A DNA stretch of 64,000 nucleotides from Acidimicrobiaceae bacterium (GCA_003133325.1 PKXA01000072.1:1-64000); one strand, 5' to 3'. Shown: positions 37,939 to 47,461, counted from the first letter of the stretch. Numbers and translations: made by a program. The notes: generated by a model not told the origin, from the sequence alone.

Positions 37939-40900
37939 TCAAACCTTGATGATCCAGATCATGGCCTGCCGCAAGGTGCCGCCGTCGTCGAACTCGAAAG
38001 GAGTTCCCTGCCCGACATGGCCACCCGCGCTGAACTCATCCGGTGGCCTGGTGACCACTGAGCGGGCCAACACCTCGCGGCCGACCAGGTCGAACAGTGG
38101 AATCAGGTCGTCGAGGCCGACCAGATGGAGATGGATCCAATCCGACACCTCCAAGCCTGAGGCCTTCCGCAGATCCTGAACGTGCCGGATCACCTCGCGG
38201 GCCAACCCCCGGCGGCGGAGACCATCATTGAGCGTGAGGTCGAGCGCCACCACCTCGGCCCCGTCCCGCGACACTGCGAAGCCAGACTGGGCCCGAACCC
38301 GCAACTCCACCTCGTCTCCGCTCAACTCCACGGAGCCGTCGTCCATCGTCACCACCACTGGCCGGCCATCGGCCAGATCCGCGGCGGCGGCCGCCCCATC
38401 CACGGAGGCCATGGCCGCACGCAGTTGCTGCACCCGCGATCCGAGACGCGGGCCCAGCAGTTTGAAGTTGGGTACCAGCTCGTAGGCCAGCACATCACCC
38501 AACTCGCCGATGGACTCCACCACATCGACATTCAGTTCGTCCTCGACGATCCCGGCCGGCAATGACGGGCTGTTGGGCGGCAAGTAAACCAGGGCTCGGG
38601 CCAGAGGCTGACGCACTTTCATCTCCGCCTCCGACCGGGCCGCCCGGCCGAGGGATGACAGCCGGCGGGCCAGGCCCATGCCGGCTTCGAGGCCGTCGTC
38701 GACGGCGTCAGGCTGTTGTTGGGGCCAGTCGGCCAAGTGGACCGAATCCGCTTCGGGCGCCAGGGTGAGGTCACACCACATTCGATCCGCCAAGAACGGG
38801 CACATCGGGGCGAGCAGACGAGCCACGGTCACCAACGTCTCGTAGAGGGTGGCCTGGGCCCCGAGCGAGTCGGCCGGGTCGGCACCCGGATCGGTCCGCC
38901 AAAAGCGTCGGCGGCTACGGCGCACGTACCAGTTGGAGACGTCGTCGATCAGCTCGGCGATGGCGCTGGCGGCCGGGAACGGCTCGTAGCCATCCAGCGA
39001 GGCAGTCACCGCCGCCACCGTGGCATAGAGACGCGACAGCATCCACCGATCGAGGACCGAGCGGTCCTCGGGCCGGGGAATGGCCGGATCGGCGGGGTCG
39101 AAATCATTGAGGGAGGCATAAGTAGTGAAGAACGACCAGGTATTCCACAGGGTGAGCAGGGAGTCCCTCATGGCGGTATCGATCACTTCGAAGCTCACCC
39201 GCGTCGGCGTCCACGGGGAGCCCTGCGAGAACATCCACCATCGGAGGGGGTCGGCACCCCGGGTATCGAGGATCTCCCAGGGATCGATGACGTTGCCGAC
39301 GGATTTGGACATCTTCCGTCCGTCAGCATCCACGATATGACCGAGGCACAGCACGTTCTTGTACGGCGTGGAGCCCCGCACCAGCGTGTTGACAGCCAAG
39401 AGCGAGTAGAACCAGCCGCGGGTCTGGTCGATGGCCTCGCAGATGAAGTCGGCCGGGTAGACGAAGTGCTGGTCCGATCCTTGAGCCACCGGATAGCCCC
39501 ATTGACCCGATGGCATCGAGCCCGAGTCGAACCAGGCATCGATCACCGCCTCCACCCTCCTCATCTCCGATGAAGGCCTCTCGGTGTCGCCGGCACAGTC
39601 GGGACACGAAAAGACCACCTCGTCGATGGCCGGGCGGTGAGGATCCACGTCCCTCACATCCCGGCCGACCAGCTGAGACAGGTCGGACAGGGAACCGACA
39701 CACCGGAAGTGCCCGTTGTCACACCGCCAGATCGGGAGTGGGGTGCCCCAGAAGCGATCTCGCGACAGGGCCCAGTCCACGTTGTTGGACAACCACTCCC
39801 CCATCCGTCCGTCACGGATGTGCTCAGGATGCCAGCCGATGGTCTGATTTTCGGCCACCATCTCCGCCTTGCGGGCAGATGTCCGGATATACCAACTGGG
39901 CTTTCCCCAGTAGATGAGGGCGGTGCCGCAGCGCCAGCAATGGGGGTATGAGTGCTGGTACGACTCCCGTCGGACAAGGAGTCCGGCAGCCTCGAGGCGG
40001 TCGTTCACCGCAGGGTTGGTGGCCCGCACCGGCTGGGCTCGGAGCCATGGCACCTCTGAGGTGAAGGTGCCGTCCGGGCCCACCGGGTTGATGGTGGGCA
40101 GACCCTCCTGACGGCCTACTTGCCTGTCAATCTCGCCGAAAGCGGGGGCCAGATGGACGATCCCGGTTCCCTCGTCCGCCTCCACGAAATCCCCGGGCAC
40201 CACTCGCCACCCGTCTCCGTCATCTCCGGGCGGTACGTCGAGATCATCGAATGGGCGCGCATACCGGAGGCCGACCAGGTCTCGCCCGGTGATCCGGCGG
40301 TCGGCGCTCACTCCTTCTCCGAATACCTTCTCGACCAATTCCGCCGCCACGATCGAATCGCCCACCACCGCGTAGTCGAGCTCGGGTCCCACCGCAGCGC
40401 CGGTGTTGGAGAGCAACGTCCAGGGGGTGGTGGTCCATGCCACCAGCGACAGGCCGGTGAGGGTGGACAGTCCGAGCGAGCCGCGCAGTGCCTCGGCGGT
40501 ATCGCCATCGTCGGTCAGAGGGAACCGCACGTAGGCCGACTCGTCCACCACGTCCCGGTAGACATCGGGTTGGCCCAGCTCGTGACTGCTGAGGGCGGTC
40601 CCACATCGCGGGCAGTAGGGCACCACCTTGATGTCCTCGTAGAGCAGGCCCTGATCCCAGATGTTCTTGAGGTTCCACCACACCGACTCCACGTAGCCGG
40701 AAGAGAAGGTCCAGTAGGCATCGTCGAAGTCGAGCCAATACCCGACGCGCCCGGTGAGGGTCTTCCATTCATCGACGTAGTTGCGGACCGACTGGCGGCA
40801 AAGCCGGGTGAACTCGGCGATCCCGATCTCTTCTTCAATCTGGCGTTTGGCCGTGATGCCCAGCTGTTTTTCCACTTCGACCTCGACCGGAAGCCCGTGC

Positions 40901-41160
40901 GTGTCCCAGCCGGCCTTCCGGGGAACGGCAAACCCGCGCATAGTCCGGTAGCGGCAGAACAGGTCCTTGTAGGCCCGGGCCCAGACGTGATGGAGCCCGG
41001 GACGCCCATTAGCGGTCGGCGGCCCCTCGTAGAACACCCAGGGCTCGGCCCCTTCCCGCAATTCCACTGAGCGTTCGAAGACGCGGTGCTTCTTCCATCG
41101 GGCCAGCTCTTCGGCCTCGATGGCGGTGAAATCAGCGTCGGTGGGAACCGGGCGGAACAA
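37939..41160 (-). CDS. ileS: Isoleucyl-tRNA synthetase (eukaryote-like, IleS2 type)
   Basis: About 1073 residues from the TTG at 41160, which has a GAGGGAG Shine-Dalgarno and begins LFRPVPTDADF like relatives; an ATG at 41229 adds unconserved residues. The class-I signature appears as PPTANGRPGLHHVWAR, a HxxH-containing form of HIGH, and KMSKS is in DGRKMSKSVGN. The CP1 editing domain, zinc-type cysteine pairs (CPRCG, CPDC) and the anticodon-binding domain follow. The HIGH variant and length place it in the eukaryote-like clade often tolerant to mupirocin. It is divergent from fpg. Confidence 0.95.
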   Translation of the reverse strand: MFRPVPTDADFTAIEAEELARWKKHRVFERSVELREGAEPWVFYEGPPTANGRPGLHHVWARAYKDLFCRYRTMRGFAVPRKAGWDTHGLPVEVEVEKQLGITAKRQIEEEIGIAEFTRLCRQSVRNYVDEWKTLTGRVGYWLDFDDAYWTFSSGYVESVWWNLKNIWDQGLLYEDIKVVPYCPRCGTALSSHELGQPDVYRDVVDESAYVRFPLTDDGDTAEALRGSLGLSTLTGLSLVAWTTTPWTLLSNTGAAVGPELDYAVVGDSIVAAELVEKVFGEGVSADRRITGRDLVGLRYARPFDDLDVPPGDDGDGWRVVPGDFVEADEGTGIVHLAPAFGEIDRQVGRQEGLPTINPVGPDGTFTSEVPWLRAQPVRATNPAVNDRLEAAGLLVRRESYQHSYPHCWRCGTALIYWGKPSWYIRTSARKAEMVAENQTIGWHPEHIRDGRMGEWLSNNVDWALSRDRFWGTPLPIWRCDNGHFRCVGSLSDLSQLVGRDVRDVDPHRPAIDEVVFSCPDCAGDTERPSSEMRRVEAVIDAWFDSGSMPSGQWGYPVAQGSDQHFVYPADFICEAIDQTRGWFYSLLAVNTLVRGSTPYKNVLCLGHIVDADGRKMSKSVGNVIDPWEILDTRGADPLRWWMFSQGSPWTPTRVSFEVIDTAMRDSLLTLWNTWSFFTTYASLNDFDPADPAIPRPEDRSVLDRWMLSRLYATVAAVTASLDGYEPFPAASAIAELIDDVSNWYVRRSRRRFWRTDPGADPADSLGAQATLYETLVTVARLLAPMCPFLADRMWCDLTLAPEADSVHLADWPQQQPDAVDDGLEAGMGLARRLSSLGRAARSEAEMKVRQPLARALVYLPPNSPSLPAGIVEDELNVDVVESIGELGDVLAYELVPNFKLLGPRLGSRVQQLRAAMASVDGAAAAADLADGRPVVVTMDDGSVELSGDEVELRVRAQSGFAVSRDGAEVVALDLTLNDGLRRRGLAREVIRHVQDLRKASGLEVSDWIHLHLVGLDDLIPLFDLVGREVLARSVVTRPPDEFSAGGHVGQGTPFEFDDGGTLRQAMIWIIKV

Positions 41161-41236
41161 CTGGGACTCCCTCTCGGGTTGGGCGGGCGCGGGTGAGGAC
41201 CAGATACTACGGGCGCTCAGAGTCCACAATGGACCT

Positions 41237-42097
41237 GTGCCCGAGCTTCCCGAGGTAGAAGCCCTTACAACTCTCCTGGCAGAGAGGATGGCCGGTCAGC
41301 CGATACGCCGATGTGAGCTGGCGTCCTTTTCAGCGCTGAAAACAGTGTCCCCGTCCCTCGATCAGCTGATCGGGCGGGTCTCGGCGGGATGCAGTCGTCG
41401 GGGCAAGTACGTCTGCTTCGATCTCGACGGTGTGTGGCTGGTGGCCCACCTGGCTCGCGCCGGATGGATTCGTTGGTATGACAAGGTGCCGGCCACCATC
41501 GCCCGCCCGGCCAACTCGCCGCTGGCGCTACGGGTAGGGCTCGACAACGGGTCCGGATTCGATATGACCGAGATGGGCACGGAAAAACACCTGGCCCTGT
41601 GGGTGGTGGACTCACCCGACCATGTCGACGGTATCTCCGGCCTCGGGATCGACCCGATGAGTTCGACGTTCACTCCGTCCGAACTGGCCAGATTGCTCGG
41701 CGGTACGTCGGCCACCATCAAGACAGCCCTCACCACCCAATCGCTGATCGCCGGGGTAGGCAATGCCTACTCCGACGAGGCCCTACACGCCGCCGGCCTG
41801 TCGCCGTACAAGTTGGCGGCGAAGCTCGACGGGGCCGAAATCCTCAGCCTGCACCATGCCCTTGTCGGCATACTGCGAGAGGGGGTGGTCCGATCCGAAG
41901 GCCTCGGTGCCGCCGAGTTGAAAGTGGACAAGAAACGGTCCATGCAGGTCCACGGGCGGACCGGGGAGGCGTGCCCGGTCTGCGGAGACACAATTCGCCA
42001 GGTGTCGTTTGCCACCAAGTCAATGCAGTACTGCCCCACCTGCCAGACAGGGGGCCGACGGTTGGCCGATCGCCGGCTGTCCCGGCTGCTCAAATAG
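41237..42097 (+). CDS. Fpg/Nei-family DNA glycosylase
   Basis: 286 residues from the GTG at 41237, giving PELPEVE right after the initiator: Pro-1 and Glu-2 act as the Schiff-base nucleophile and acid after Met removal. The helix-2-turn-helix has GVGNAYSDEALHAAGLSP. The C-terminal zinc finger is CPVCGDTIRQ...CPTCQTGG. It excises oxidised bases and nicks the abasic site. The call to MutM (8-oxoG) versus Nei (pyrimidines) is uncertain because the middle of the protein diverges. It is transcribed divergently from ileS with 76 bp between. Confidence 0.9.
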   Translation: MPELPEVEALTTLLAERMAGQPIRRCELASFSALKTVSPSLDQLIGRVSAGCSRRGKYVCFDLDGVWLVAHLARAGWIRWYDKVPATIARPANSPLALRVGLDNGSGFDMTEMGTEKHLALWVVDSPDHVDGISGLGIDPMSSTFTPSELARLLGGTSATIKTALTTQSLIAGVGNAYSDEALHAAGLSPYKLAAKLDGAEILSLHHALVGILREGVVRSEGLGAAELKVDKKRSMQVHGRTGEACPVCGDTIRQVSFATKSMQYCPTCQTGGRRLADRRLSRLLK

Positions 42098-42480
42098 GCT
42101 GCTCAACTAGGCACCCGGCCCCACCACCCGACCCCACCACCCGGGTTCTGCCCGGGCGACTGGGTCGGAGTTCGATCAACTTCATGATTGGACCGTGTCG
42201 GAGTAACGGGAACTTTGGGTCTCCAGAGTCTCCCGGTGGTCCAATCGCTCCACCTCCCGGCGAATTGGCATCGGTTCCAGTTACTGCGTTCGGGACGTCA
42301 CCGACAACCTGAGTGCCATGTTGCCCGGCGAAGGAGTTGCTTTCGCCGCGAGGTGGAATGGAAGTGATGTGCCGAGGTCCCCGTCTTTGGTCCGAGCCAA
42401 ACCCGTTCGTAAGACCTTTCCATCATGTGCGTCACGTCGGCTGCCAGCGGGGCGACGGGATCCGTCGGCGATAATGGGAC
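42098..42480. other. Intergenic stretch, no gene recognised
   Basis: About 383 bp between fpg and a GNAT gene. It contains a CCCGGG-ttctg-CCCGGG hairpin near 42138-42155 without a T tract, possibly a weak terminator of fpg. A CCCCACCACCCGACCCCACCACC repeat lies just before it. No coding frame or RNA gene was found. Confidence 0.45.
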
Positions 42481-43110
42481 ATGCTCGAGCTCTTCTCGCT
42501 GTCAGGCCGCTACGTCCATCTCGAGCCCATGGGGATGGACCACGTCGGCGAACTGATGGCGGCTGCCGCCGGTGACCGATCGACGTTCGCATTCACCCAC
42601 GTGCCGTCCACGCCGAAAACGATGGCCGTCTACGTGACGCGGCCAATCGAGGGTCGTGGCTTGGGCCAGCACTATCCGTTCGTCACCCGAGACATCCAGA
42701 CCGGCCGCGTCGTGGGAGCCACCCGCTTCTACGACATGGCCCCGTGGGACTGGTCGACCGGACCGGCCAAAGCCAACCAGCGTCACGGCCGGCCCGACGC
42801 CGTCAGCATCGGTGCCACCTGGCTGGCATCATCGGCACAGCGGACGCCGATCAATACCGAGGCAAAACTGTTGATGCTGACCCATGCTTTCGAAACGTGG
42901 GGTGTGTGGGCGGTGAGATTCGAGACCGATGAACGGAACACCCGTTCCCGCCAAGCCATCGAGCGGCTGGGTTGCAAGTTGGACGGGATACTGCGGGCGG
43001 AACGCCCGGCCGCCGACGGCACAGTACGGAATACCGCCACATTCTCGATGTTGGCCGACGAGTGGCCGGTCCAACGCCACCGCCTGGTCGACCACCCGGC
43101 CAAAGGTTGA
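42481..43110 (+). CDS. GNAT acetyltransferase (RimJ/RimL-like)
   Basis: 209 residues. The N-terminus LELFSLSGRYVHLEPMGMDHVGEL and the core GRVVGATRFYDM, SIGATWLA and RFETDERNTRSRQAIERLGCKLDG match the RimJ/RimL branch of GNAT acetyltransferases. The RSRQAIERLG segment is the acetyl-CoA pyrophosphate loop region. These acetylate protein N-termini or small amines. The target is unknown. Confidence 0.85.
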   Translation: MLELFSLSGRYVHLEPMGMDHVGELMAAAAGDRSTFAFTHVPSTPKTMAVYVTRPIEGRGLGQHYPFVTRDIQTGRVVGATRFYDMAPWDWSTGPAKANQRHGRPDAVSIGATWLASSAQRTPINTEAKLLMLTHAFETWGVWAVRFETDERNTRSRQAIERLGCKLDGILRAERPAADGTVRNTATFSMLADEWPVQRHRLVDHPAKG

Positions 43111-43112
43111 CC

Positions 43113-43126
43113 CCCGGGTCACCGGG
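43113..43126 (+). terminator. Weak terminator after the GNAT gene
   Basis: CCCGG-GTCA-CCGGG immediately follows the GNAT stop and is followed by TGTTTATATT. The stem is only five pairs, so this is tentative. Confidence 0.4.
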
Positions 43127-43152
43127 TGTTTATATTACTTGCCCTGGTTGAT

Positions 43153-43166
43153 TACTAGGTTTAGTA
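43153..43166. promoter_or_regulatory. Putative Rrf2-family operator upstream of the TauE-type permease
   Basis: TACTA-GGTT-TAGTA is a perfect 5-bp inverted repeat with a 4-base spacer. It extends outward to AT.TACTA....TAGTA.AT (43151-43169). It lies 38 bp before the permease start. The gene after the permease encodes an Rrf2 regulator, whose family binds AT-rich dyads of this size. Confidence 0.5.
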
Positions 43167-43203
43167 GATACAAGGTCTGACGTGACCACGGCCCGAGGCA
43201 ACA

Positions 43204-44145
43204 GTGCATATTGATCCCTTTCTTGTCCTCGGCAGCGCGGTCGTCGGGTTTTTGGTCGGGATGACCGGGGCCGGTGGTGGGGCCCTGATGACCCCCATGC
43301 TCATCCTGCTCTTCGGGATCAGGCCCTCTACCGCTATCTCGAGCGACCTGGTGGCAGCGGTGCTCATGCGGCCCTTCGGTGCCGCTGTGCATCTGCGTAA
43401 CGGAACAGTGAACCTCGCGCTGGTGGGCTGGATGGTGCTGGGCTCGGTGCCAATGGCTTTCCTCGGGGCATACCTCCTGCACCTCATGGGCCGCAGCCCT
43501 TCGGCGGAGAAGAGTATCCAGACAGCCCTGGGGGCCGCATTGCTGTTGGGGGCAGTCGCCATGATCCTGCGGTACGCCCTCGACCGCCGGTCCGGCAAGG
43601 TTGGAAAGGCCGTGGTCCATCACCTCACGATCCGGCCGGTGCCCTCGGTGATCATCGGAATGGTCGGAGGAATCATCGTCGGTATCACCTCGGTGGGCTC
43701 AGGCTCGTTGATGATTGTCTTCCTGCTGTTTCTCTACCCGATGCTGGGTGCCAAACAACTGGTGGGCACCGATCTCACCCAGGCCGTCCCCCTGACCCTC
43801 GCCGCCGCACTCGGAGCCCTTGTCTTCGGTCATGTGGAACTACCGGTGACCACTTCCCTGGTCATCGGTAGTGTCCCCGCCGTGGTGATCGGGTCGTTCC
43901 TGTCCTCGAGGGCCCCGGACCGCTACATCCGGCCGGTGATCACCTTCGTCATATTGGCATCGGGTCTCAAGTATGTGGGGGTCAGCACCACCACGCTGGG
44001 ATGGATTCTGTGTGCCGTGCTCCTCGCCGCCGCCTGCGTCTGGCTGGTCCAGACCCGTCCGTGGCAGACCCGGGACGGGCAAGGTGAGGGAGCGTCCGAG
44101 GCGGACACCGAGCCGGCCATCGCCCACGGTGAGGGGTACGACTAG
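43204..44145 (+). CDS. TauE/SafE-family permease (sulfite/organosulfonate exporter type)
   Basis: 313 residues starting at a GTG with GAGG upstream. About eight hydrophobic helices occur as two related halves, each opening with a glycine-rich motif: GFLVGMTGAGGGALMTP near the N-terminus and GIIVGITSVGSGSLMI in the middle. This duplicated pattern defines the TauE/SafE/YfcA permeases. They move sulfite, sulfonates or sulfoacetate across the membrane. The pairing with an Rrf2 regulator, a family that includes the cysteine regulator CymR, supports a role in sulfur metabolism, but no sulfur assimilation genes are in the window. Confidence 0.85.
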   Translation: MHIDPFLVLGSAVVGFLVGMTGAGGGALMTPMLILLFGIRPSTAISSDLVAAVLMRPFGAAVHLRNGTVNLALVGWMVLGSVPMAFLGAYLLHLMGRSPSAEKSIQTALGAALLLGAVAMILRYALDRRSGKVGKAVVHHLTIRPVPSVIIGMVGGIIVGITSVGSGSLMIVFLLFLYPMLGAKQLVGTDLTQAVPLTLAAALGALVFGHVELPVTTSLVIGSVPAVVIGSFLSSRAPDRYIRPVITFVILASGLKYVGVSTTTLGWILCAVLLAAACVWLVQTRPWQTRDGQGEGASEADTEPAIAHGEGYD

Positions 44146-44181
44146 GGCTTGGGGACCTACGCCCATGGCAGACTCCTGGAT

Positions 44182-44637
44182 GTGTATATCTCTGCCAAGG
44201 TCGACTATGCCGTTCGGGCCATGTGCGCAGTGGCCGATGCCGGCGATCGCCCGGTGACCGCAGAGGCGTTGGCCTCGTCCCAAGGCCTGCCCCCAAAATT
44301 TCTCGAGAGCATCCTCAACGACCTGCGGAGGGCCGGGCTCCTCCGTAGCCAACGCGGAGCCGAAGGTGGATACCGCCTGGCCCGGGCGGCCAAGGAGATA
44401 ACGGTGGCCGACATCATCCGGCCTCTCGACGGCCCGTTGGCCGAGGTCCGAGGACTACGTCCCGAAGCCACCAATTACGAAGGAGCCGCCGCCCATCTGC
44501 AAGACGTCTGGGTGGCGGTGAGGTCGAGCCTGCGCTCGGTGCTCGAGGTGGTCACCTTGGCCGACATCGTGGCCGGCAAACTTCCCAGTTCTGTGGTGAG
44601 GTTGACCACCAAGGCCGACGCCTGGGTATCACACTGA
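44182..44637 (+). CDS. Rrf2-family transcriptional regulator without Fe-S cysteines
   Basis: 151 residues from the GTG at 44182 (VYISAKVDYAVRAM, the family start); the frame to 44149 is judged spurious. A winged helix follows with LPPKFLESILNDLRRAGLLRSQRGAEGGYRLAR. The three clustered cysteines that hold the cluster in IscR/NsrR are absent, so it should sense by another route, as CymR does through a partner. It lies 36 bp after the permease in the same direction. Confidence 0.85.
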   Translation: MYISAKVDYAVRAMCAVADAGDRPVTAEALASSQGLPPKFLESILNDLRRAGLLRSQRGAEGGYRLARAAKEITVADIIRPLDGPLAEVRGLRPEATNYEGAAAHLQDVWVAVRSSLRSVLEVVTLADIVAGKLPSSVVRLTTKADAWVSH

Positions 44638-45600
44638 TTTTCCTACGGTGCCAACCGGTTCTTCCGCTTGGCCATCACCGCGGACCCGGTGAAGGGATCG
44701 CGGCCAGAGGTTCCGACTCACCACCGAGTTGAGCTCTGCCCCATAGACAGAGATGGTGGCTCCGAGCGCCAGCCACCAGATGAGACCGAGCACGGTGGCG
44801 AACGTGCCGTAGAGATTCGAGAGGTGTTTCAGCTGATGGGCAACCAGTTGGGCGCCGGCAAACTGCAATGCCGTCCAAATGGAACCGGCAAAGAGTGCAC
44901 CCGGCCACAGGACCCGGTGCTTTGGGGGGAGGTGCACAAGAATCCGATATGCGCACCAGTACATGGCGATATTGACGGCAAAGGATGCGAGCGATCCGAT
45001 CCACACCGAGTACCCGCCGAAACCACCGAAGGCTCCCAACCCGGCCAGTGCTCCCGCCCCGATGAATCCGACCCCGATCACGAGCAGAAAACCGGCGGCA
45101 CGAGGCAGCCAGAGCCAAAAGCTGGGGAGATCATCTCTCTCGATATCCCAGACCCTCGCCATCATCACCTGTGCACTCCGGCTCAGACGCAGTACGCCGT
45201 ACATCAGCCAGATCAGGCCGAGGTAGAGCCCGAGGGTGCCGCCAGCCGACAGTTGGTGCACGTTCATCGAGATGTCGGATCCGACCACAGGGAACTGCCT
45301 GAGCGCCGAATTCACGATGTCTTCCTGTAGATGTGGATCGCCGTGCAGCACCACCCCCAGCCCAGTCAACAGGACGATCAGCATGGGGAACACGGCCATG
45401 AACGACGCGTAAGAGATCTGCCCGGCCAGTCGACCACCCTGGTCATCGGAGAACTTCCGGACAACCGCGGCGGGGACAGCTGTGGCCGTACGACGCTGCT
45501 GAACCTCGTCGAACCAATCGACGAGCTCAGTGATCTGTCCCTCGAGGATCACCCACCACTTGGCGAAGGTGCGTCCCAGTCGGCTGAACGCCTCACCCAT
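44629..45600 (-). CDS. YihY/BrkB-family inner membrane protein
   Basis: About 323 residues from the ATG at 45600; a GTG at 45615 is possible. About six membrane helices, with the family motifs GQISYASFMAVFPMLIVLLTGLG in the first helix region and WPGALFAGSIWTALQFA and NLYGTFATVLGLIWWLALGATI in the last two. The protein was once misnamed ribonuclease BN; its true role is unknown, with envelope or transport functions suggested. Its 3' end overlaps the end of the convergent Rrf2 gene by 9 bp. Confidence 0.88.
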   Translation of the reverse strand: MGEAFSRLGRTFAKWWVILEGQITELVDWFDEVQQRRTATAVPAAVVRKFSDDQGGRLAGQISYASFMAVFPMLIVLLTGLGVVLHGDPHLQEDIVNSALRQFPVVGSDISMNVHQLSAGGTLGLYLGLIWLMYGVLRLSRSAQVMMARVWDIERDDLPSFWLWLPRAAGFLLVIGVGFIGAGALAGLGAFGGFGGYSVWIGSLASFAVNIAMYWCAYRILVHLPPKHRVLWPGALFAGSIWTALQFAGAQLVAHQLKHLSNLYGTFATVLGLIWWLALGATISVYGAELNSVVSRNLWPRSLHRVRGDGQAEEPVGTVGKSV

Positions 45601-45677
45601 GGCGTCTCGGATCACCCATTGCGTGTCATTGTGTTGCGGAAAACACGGTAATCATGAGTCGCATCCAACGCCACCGG

Positions 45678-46541
45678 TCACGTGATGGGCTCGACGAGTA
45701 GGCACTGCATGGCTCGGCCGATCCGCCCCTGGCGATCCCACATCACCGATTCCGCATTGCCGATTCCCGGAGTGCCGAAGCGGGTACGCCCGTCGAGACA
45801 GATCCACTCGCCCACCGGCGGACGGTACAAAGACACCGAGACATCAGGATTGATGAAAATATTCGAGGCGAAGTCGAGCTCGGCGGAGATCCCGTTGCCG
45901 AAGTCGCCAACCGCCGCCGCCCGTTGCCACGGCGAAGGGTCTTCGCCTGCCACCACCGGGCACCGCAACCTGAACCATGCCGTGGCCGGCCCCAGGCTGT
46001 TGAACCGTCCCTTGACAAAGCGGACCTCGACACCTTGGTTGTGAAAGGCCCGATAGCCGTCGGTCATATGTGGGGAAGTGACTCCCTCCTCGGGGGGAGG
46101 TGGAGCATCATCCTCGGGAACGGTCGGCAACGCCCGGTGATCGTCGGGACCCACCCGGATGCGCAGAGCCCGGGCCCACGCCATCTCGACCCCGCCCGAT
46201 TCCACTACCGCATCCACCAACTGGACCTTCCGCCCCGGCCTGACCAGAAAGGCAGTGACGTTGAGCCGGGACGAGGGTATCGGGCGGAGCAATTCGAGGG
46301 TCAGGCGAACCAATTGTTGCCCACCCTCGGGTGAGCATCGCTCGATGGCGCGGGCTACCAACGCCGCCACCGGGCCGCCGTGGAGCGCATTTGGCGTCCA
46401 CGGTCCCCTAGCCAGATCGGTGGGGAGAAAGCTGTCGCCGTCCGGGATGAAGAGGGCGGCATCGGGTTCGTCCGCTCCTCCGGTGTCAGCCGTTTCCGGT
46501 TGCGTCGTCATCTCCCCCTCGGTGCCTGCCTCGTGGGTCAC
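45678..46541 (-). CDS. Acyl-CoA thioesterase, double-hotdog (TesB-like)
   Basis: 287 residues; the ATG at 46541 overlaps the upstream stop (ATGA). The first hotdog half has PWTPNALHGGPVAALVARAIE and RLTLELLRPIPSSRL, typical of actinobacterial acyl-CoA thioesterases with TesB-like domains. The second half contains SAELDFASNIFINPDVSVSLYRPPVGEWICLD, where the Asp-containing DVSV strand is expected near the active site. It would release free acids from acyl-CoA. It is co-transcribed with an exported SGNH hydrolase. Confidence 0.84.
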   Translation of the reverse strand: MTHEAGTEGEMTTQPETADTGGADEPDAALFIPDGDSFLPTDLARGPWTPNALHGGPVAALVARAIERCSPEGGQQLVRLTLELLRPIPSSRLNVTAFLVRPGRKVQLVDAVVESGGVEMAWARALRIRVGPDDHRALPTVPEDDAPPPPEEGVTSPHMTDGYRAFHNQGVEVRFVKGRFNSLGPATAWFRLRCPVVAGEDPSPWQRAAAVGDFGNGISAELDFASNIFINPDVSVSLYRPPVGEWICLDGRTRFGTPGIGNAESVMWDRQGRIGRAMQCLLVEPIT

Positions 46542-47461
46542 CGCTTCGGAAGGGCCGCGGCAATGAGCGTGGCGATTTCCGTGTATCCGACAGTACGGGG
46601 GTGGATGTCACCGTACTGACAGAAAAAGGTCAGCTCGCAGACACGAGCCACCGCGATCGGAACGGTGCCGTACCCAGAGAGGCTGGTGGTCTGGGTGAAC
46701 GGCGTGTAGGCGCCGGTGGCGGAAGTCACGTCGACAAAGGTGGCGCCGATGGCCTGATACTGCTGCTGAAGGGCCGGGTTGATCAGGGACTGGAACGCGT
46801 TCACCGACAGTGGCGCCAGGCTCTTGGTGGCAGTGTTCGTTGCCAGGTAGTCGCCCAGGATGACGTCGGGGTAGGTGATCCCGATGATCGGCACCGCGGG
46901 GCCGGCGGCAGCTCGCAGTGCCGGCAGCAGCACGGCGAGATTCGTCTTGATGGTCCCAACGCCAGCTGCCACGCAGCTGATCAGATCAGAACTGGAGGTG
47001 CAATTGGTGACGTCGTTTATGCCGATCGAGACAGTGACCAGGCCGATCCTCCCTTGGTGCTGGGAGAGGAACTGGTCAGCAGCGGTGGCTTGCGACTGGC
47101 CGCCATAGGTCGGCGCACCCGGTCCCAGGCCCCCCCAACACCCCAACGCGTGCAGAATCGAGGTGGTGGTGGCAGCAGCGCATCCAAAATTCACCAGGGT
47201 GAGTTTGTAGCCGCGGGAAGTGGCCAGCTTGGGCAGTTGGTAGGCGAAGCCGTTGGTGGTGGTGTGGCCCACAGTCTGGCCCACATTCGCGCCTGTCGGC
47301 TGATACCCAGCCGCATACGAATCACCCAGCGACACGTAGTACTGGTTGGCCCGCGCCTTCGGCTTCGTCGCCGATGACGAGCTGCAGGCGGATACTCCCA
47401 CAGCCAGCAACACCAGCGCGCCGGCCAGAGAAGCTGTGCGGTAGCTGACCGGGCCGCTCAT
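46538..47461 (-). CDS. SGNH/GDSL hydrolase, predicted lipoprotein
   Basis: 307 residues from the ATG at 47461. A lipoprotein signal peptide has a helix AGALVLLAVGVSAC with the cysteine as lipobox. Block I is YVSLGDSYAAGY (nucleophile Ser), the oxyanion Gly/Asn lie in NFGCAAATT and SIGINDVTN, and block V is YGDIHPRTVGY with Asp and His. The enzyme is therefore a complete SGNH esterase anchored outside the membrane, acting on lipids, acylated glycans or similar esters. An in-frame extension upstream to 47578 is ignored because the signal peptide fits the chosen start. Confidence 0.88.
   Translation of the reverse strand: MSGPVSYRTASLAGALVLLAVGVSACSSSSATKPKARANQYYVSLGDSYAAGYQPTGANVGQTVGHTTTNGFAYQLPKLATSRGYKLTLVNFGCAAATTTSILHALGCWGGLGPGAPTYGGQSQATAADQFLSQHQGRIGLVTVSIGINDVTNCTSSSDLISCVAAGVGTIKTNLAVLLPALRAAAGPAVPIIGITYPDVILGDYLATNTATKSLAPLSVNAFQSLINPALQQQYQAIGATFVDVTSATGAYTPFTQTTSLSGYGTVPIAVARVCELTFFCQYGDIHPRTVGYTEIATLIAAALPKR

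Noticed and set aside
42138-42155. CCCGGG hairpin as an fpg terminator
   Set aside because: The stem is short and not followed by T residues; mentioned only within the intergenic description.
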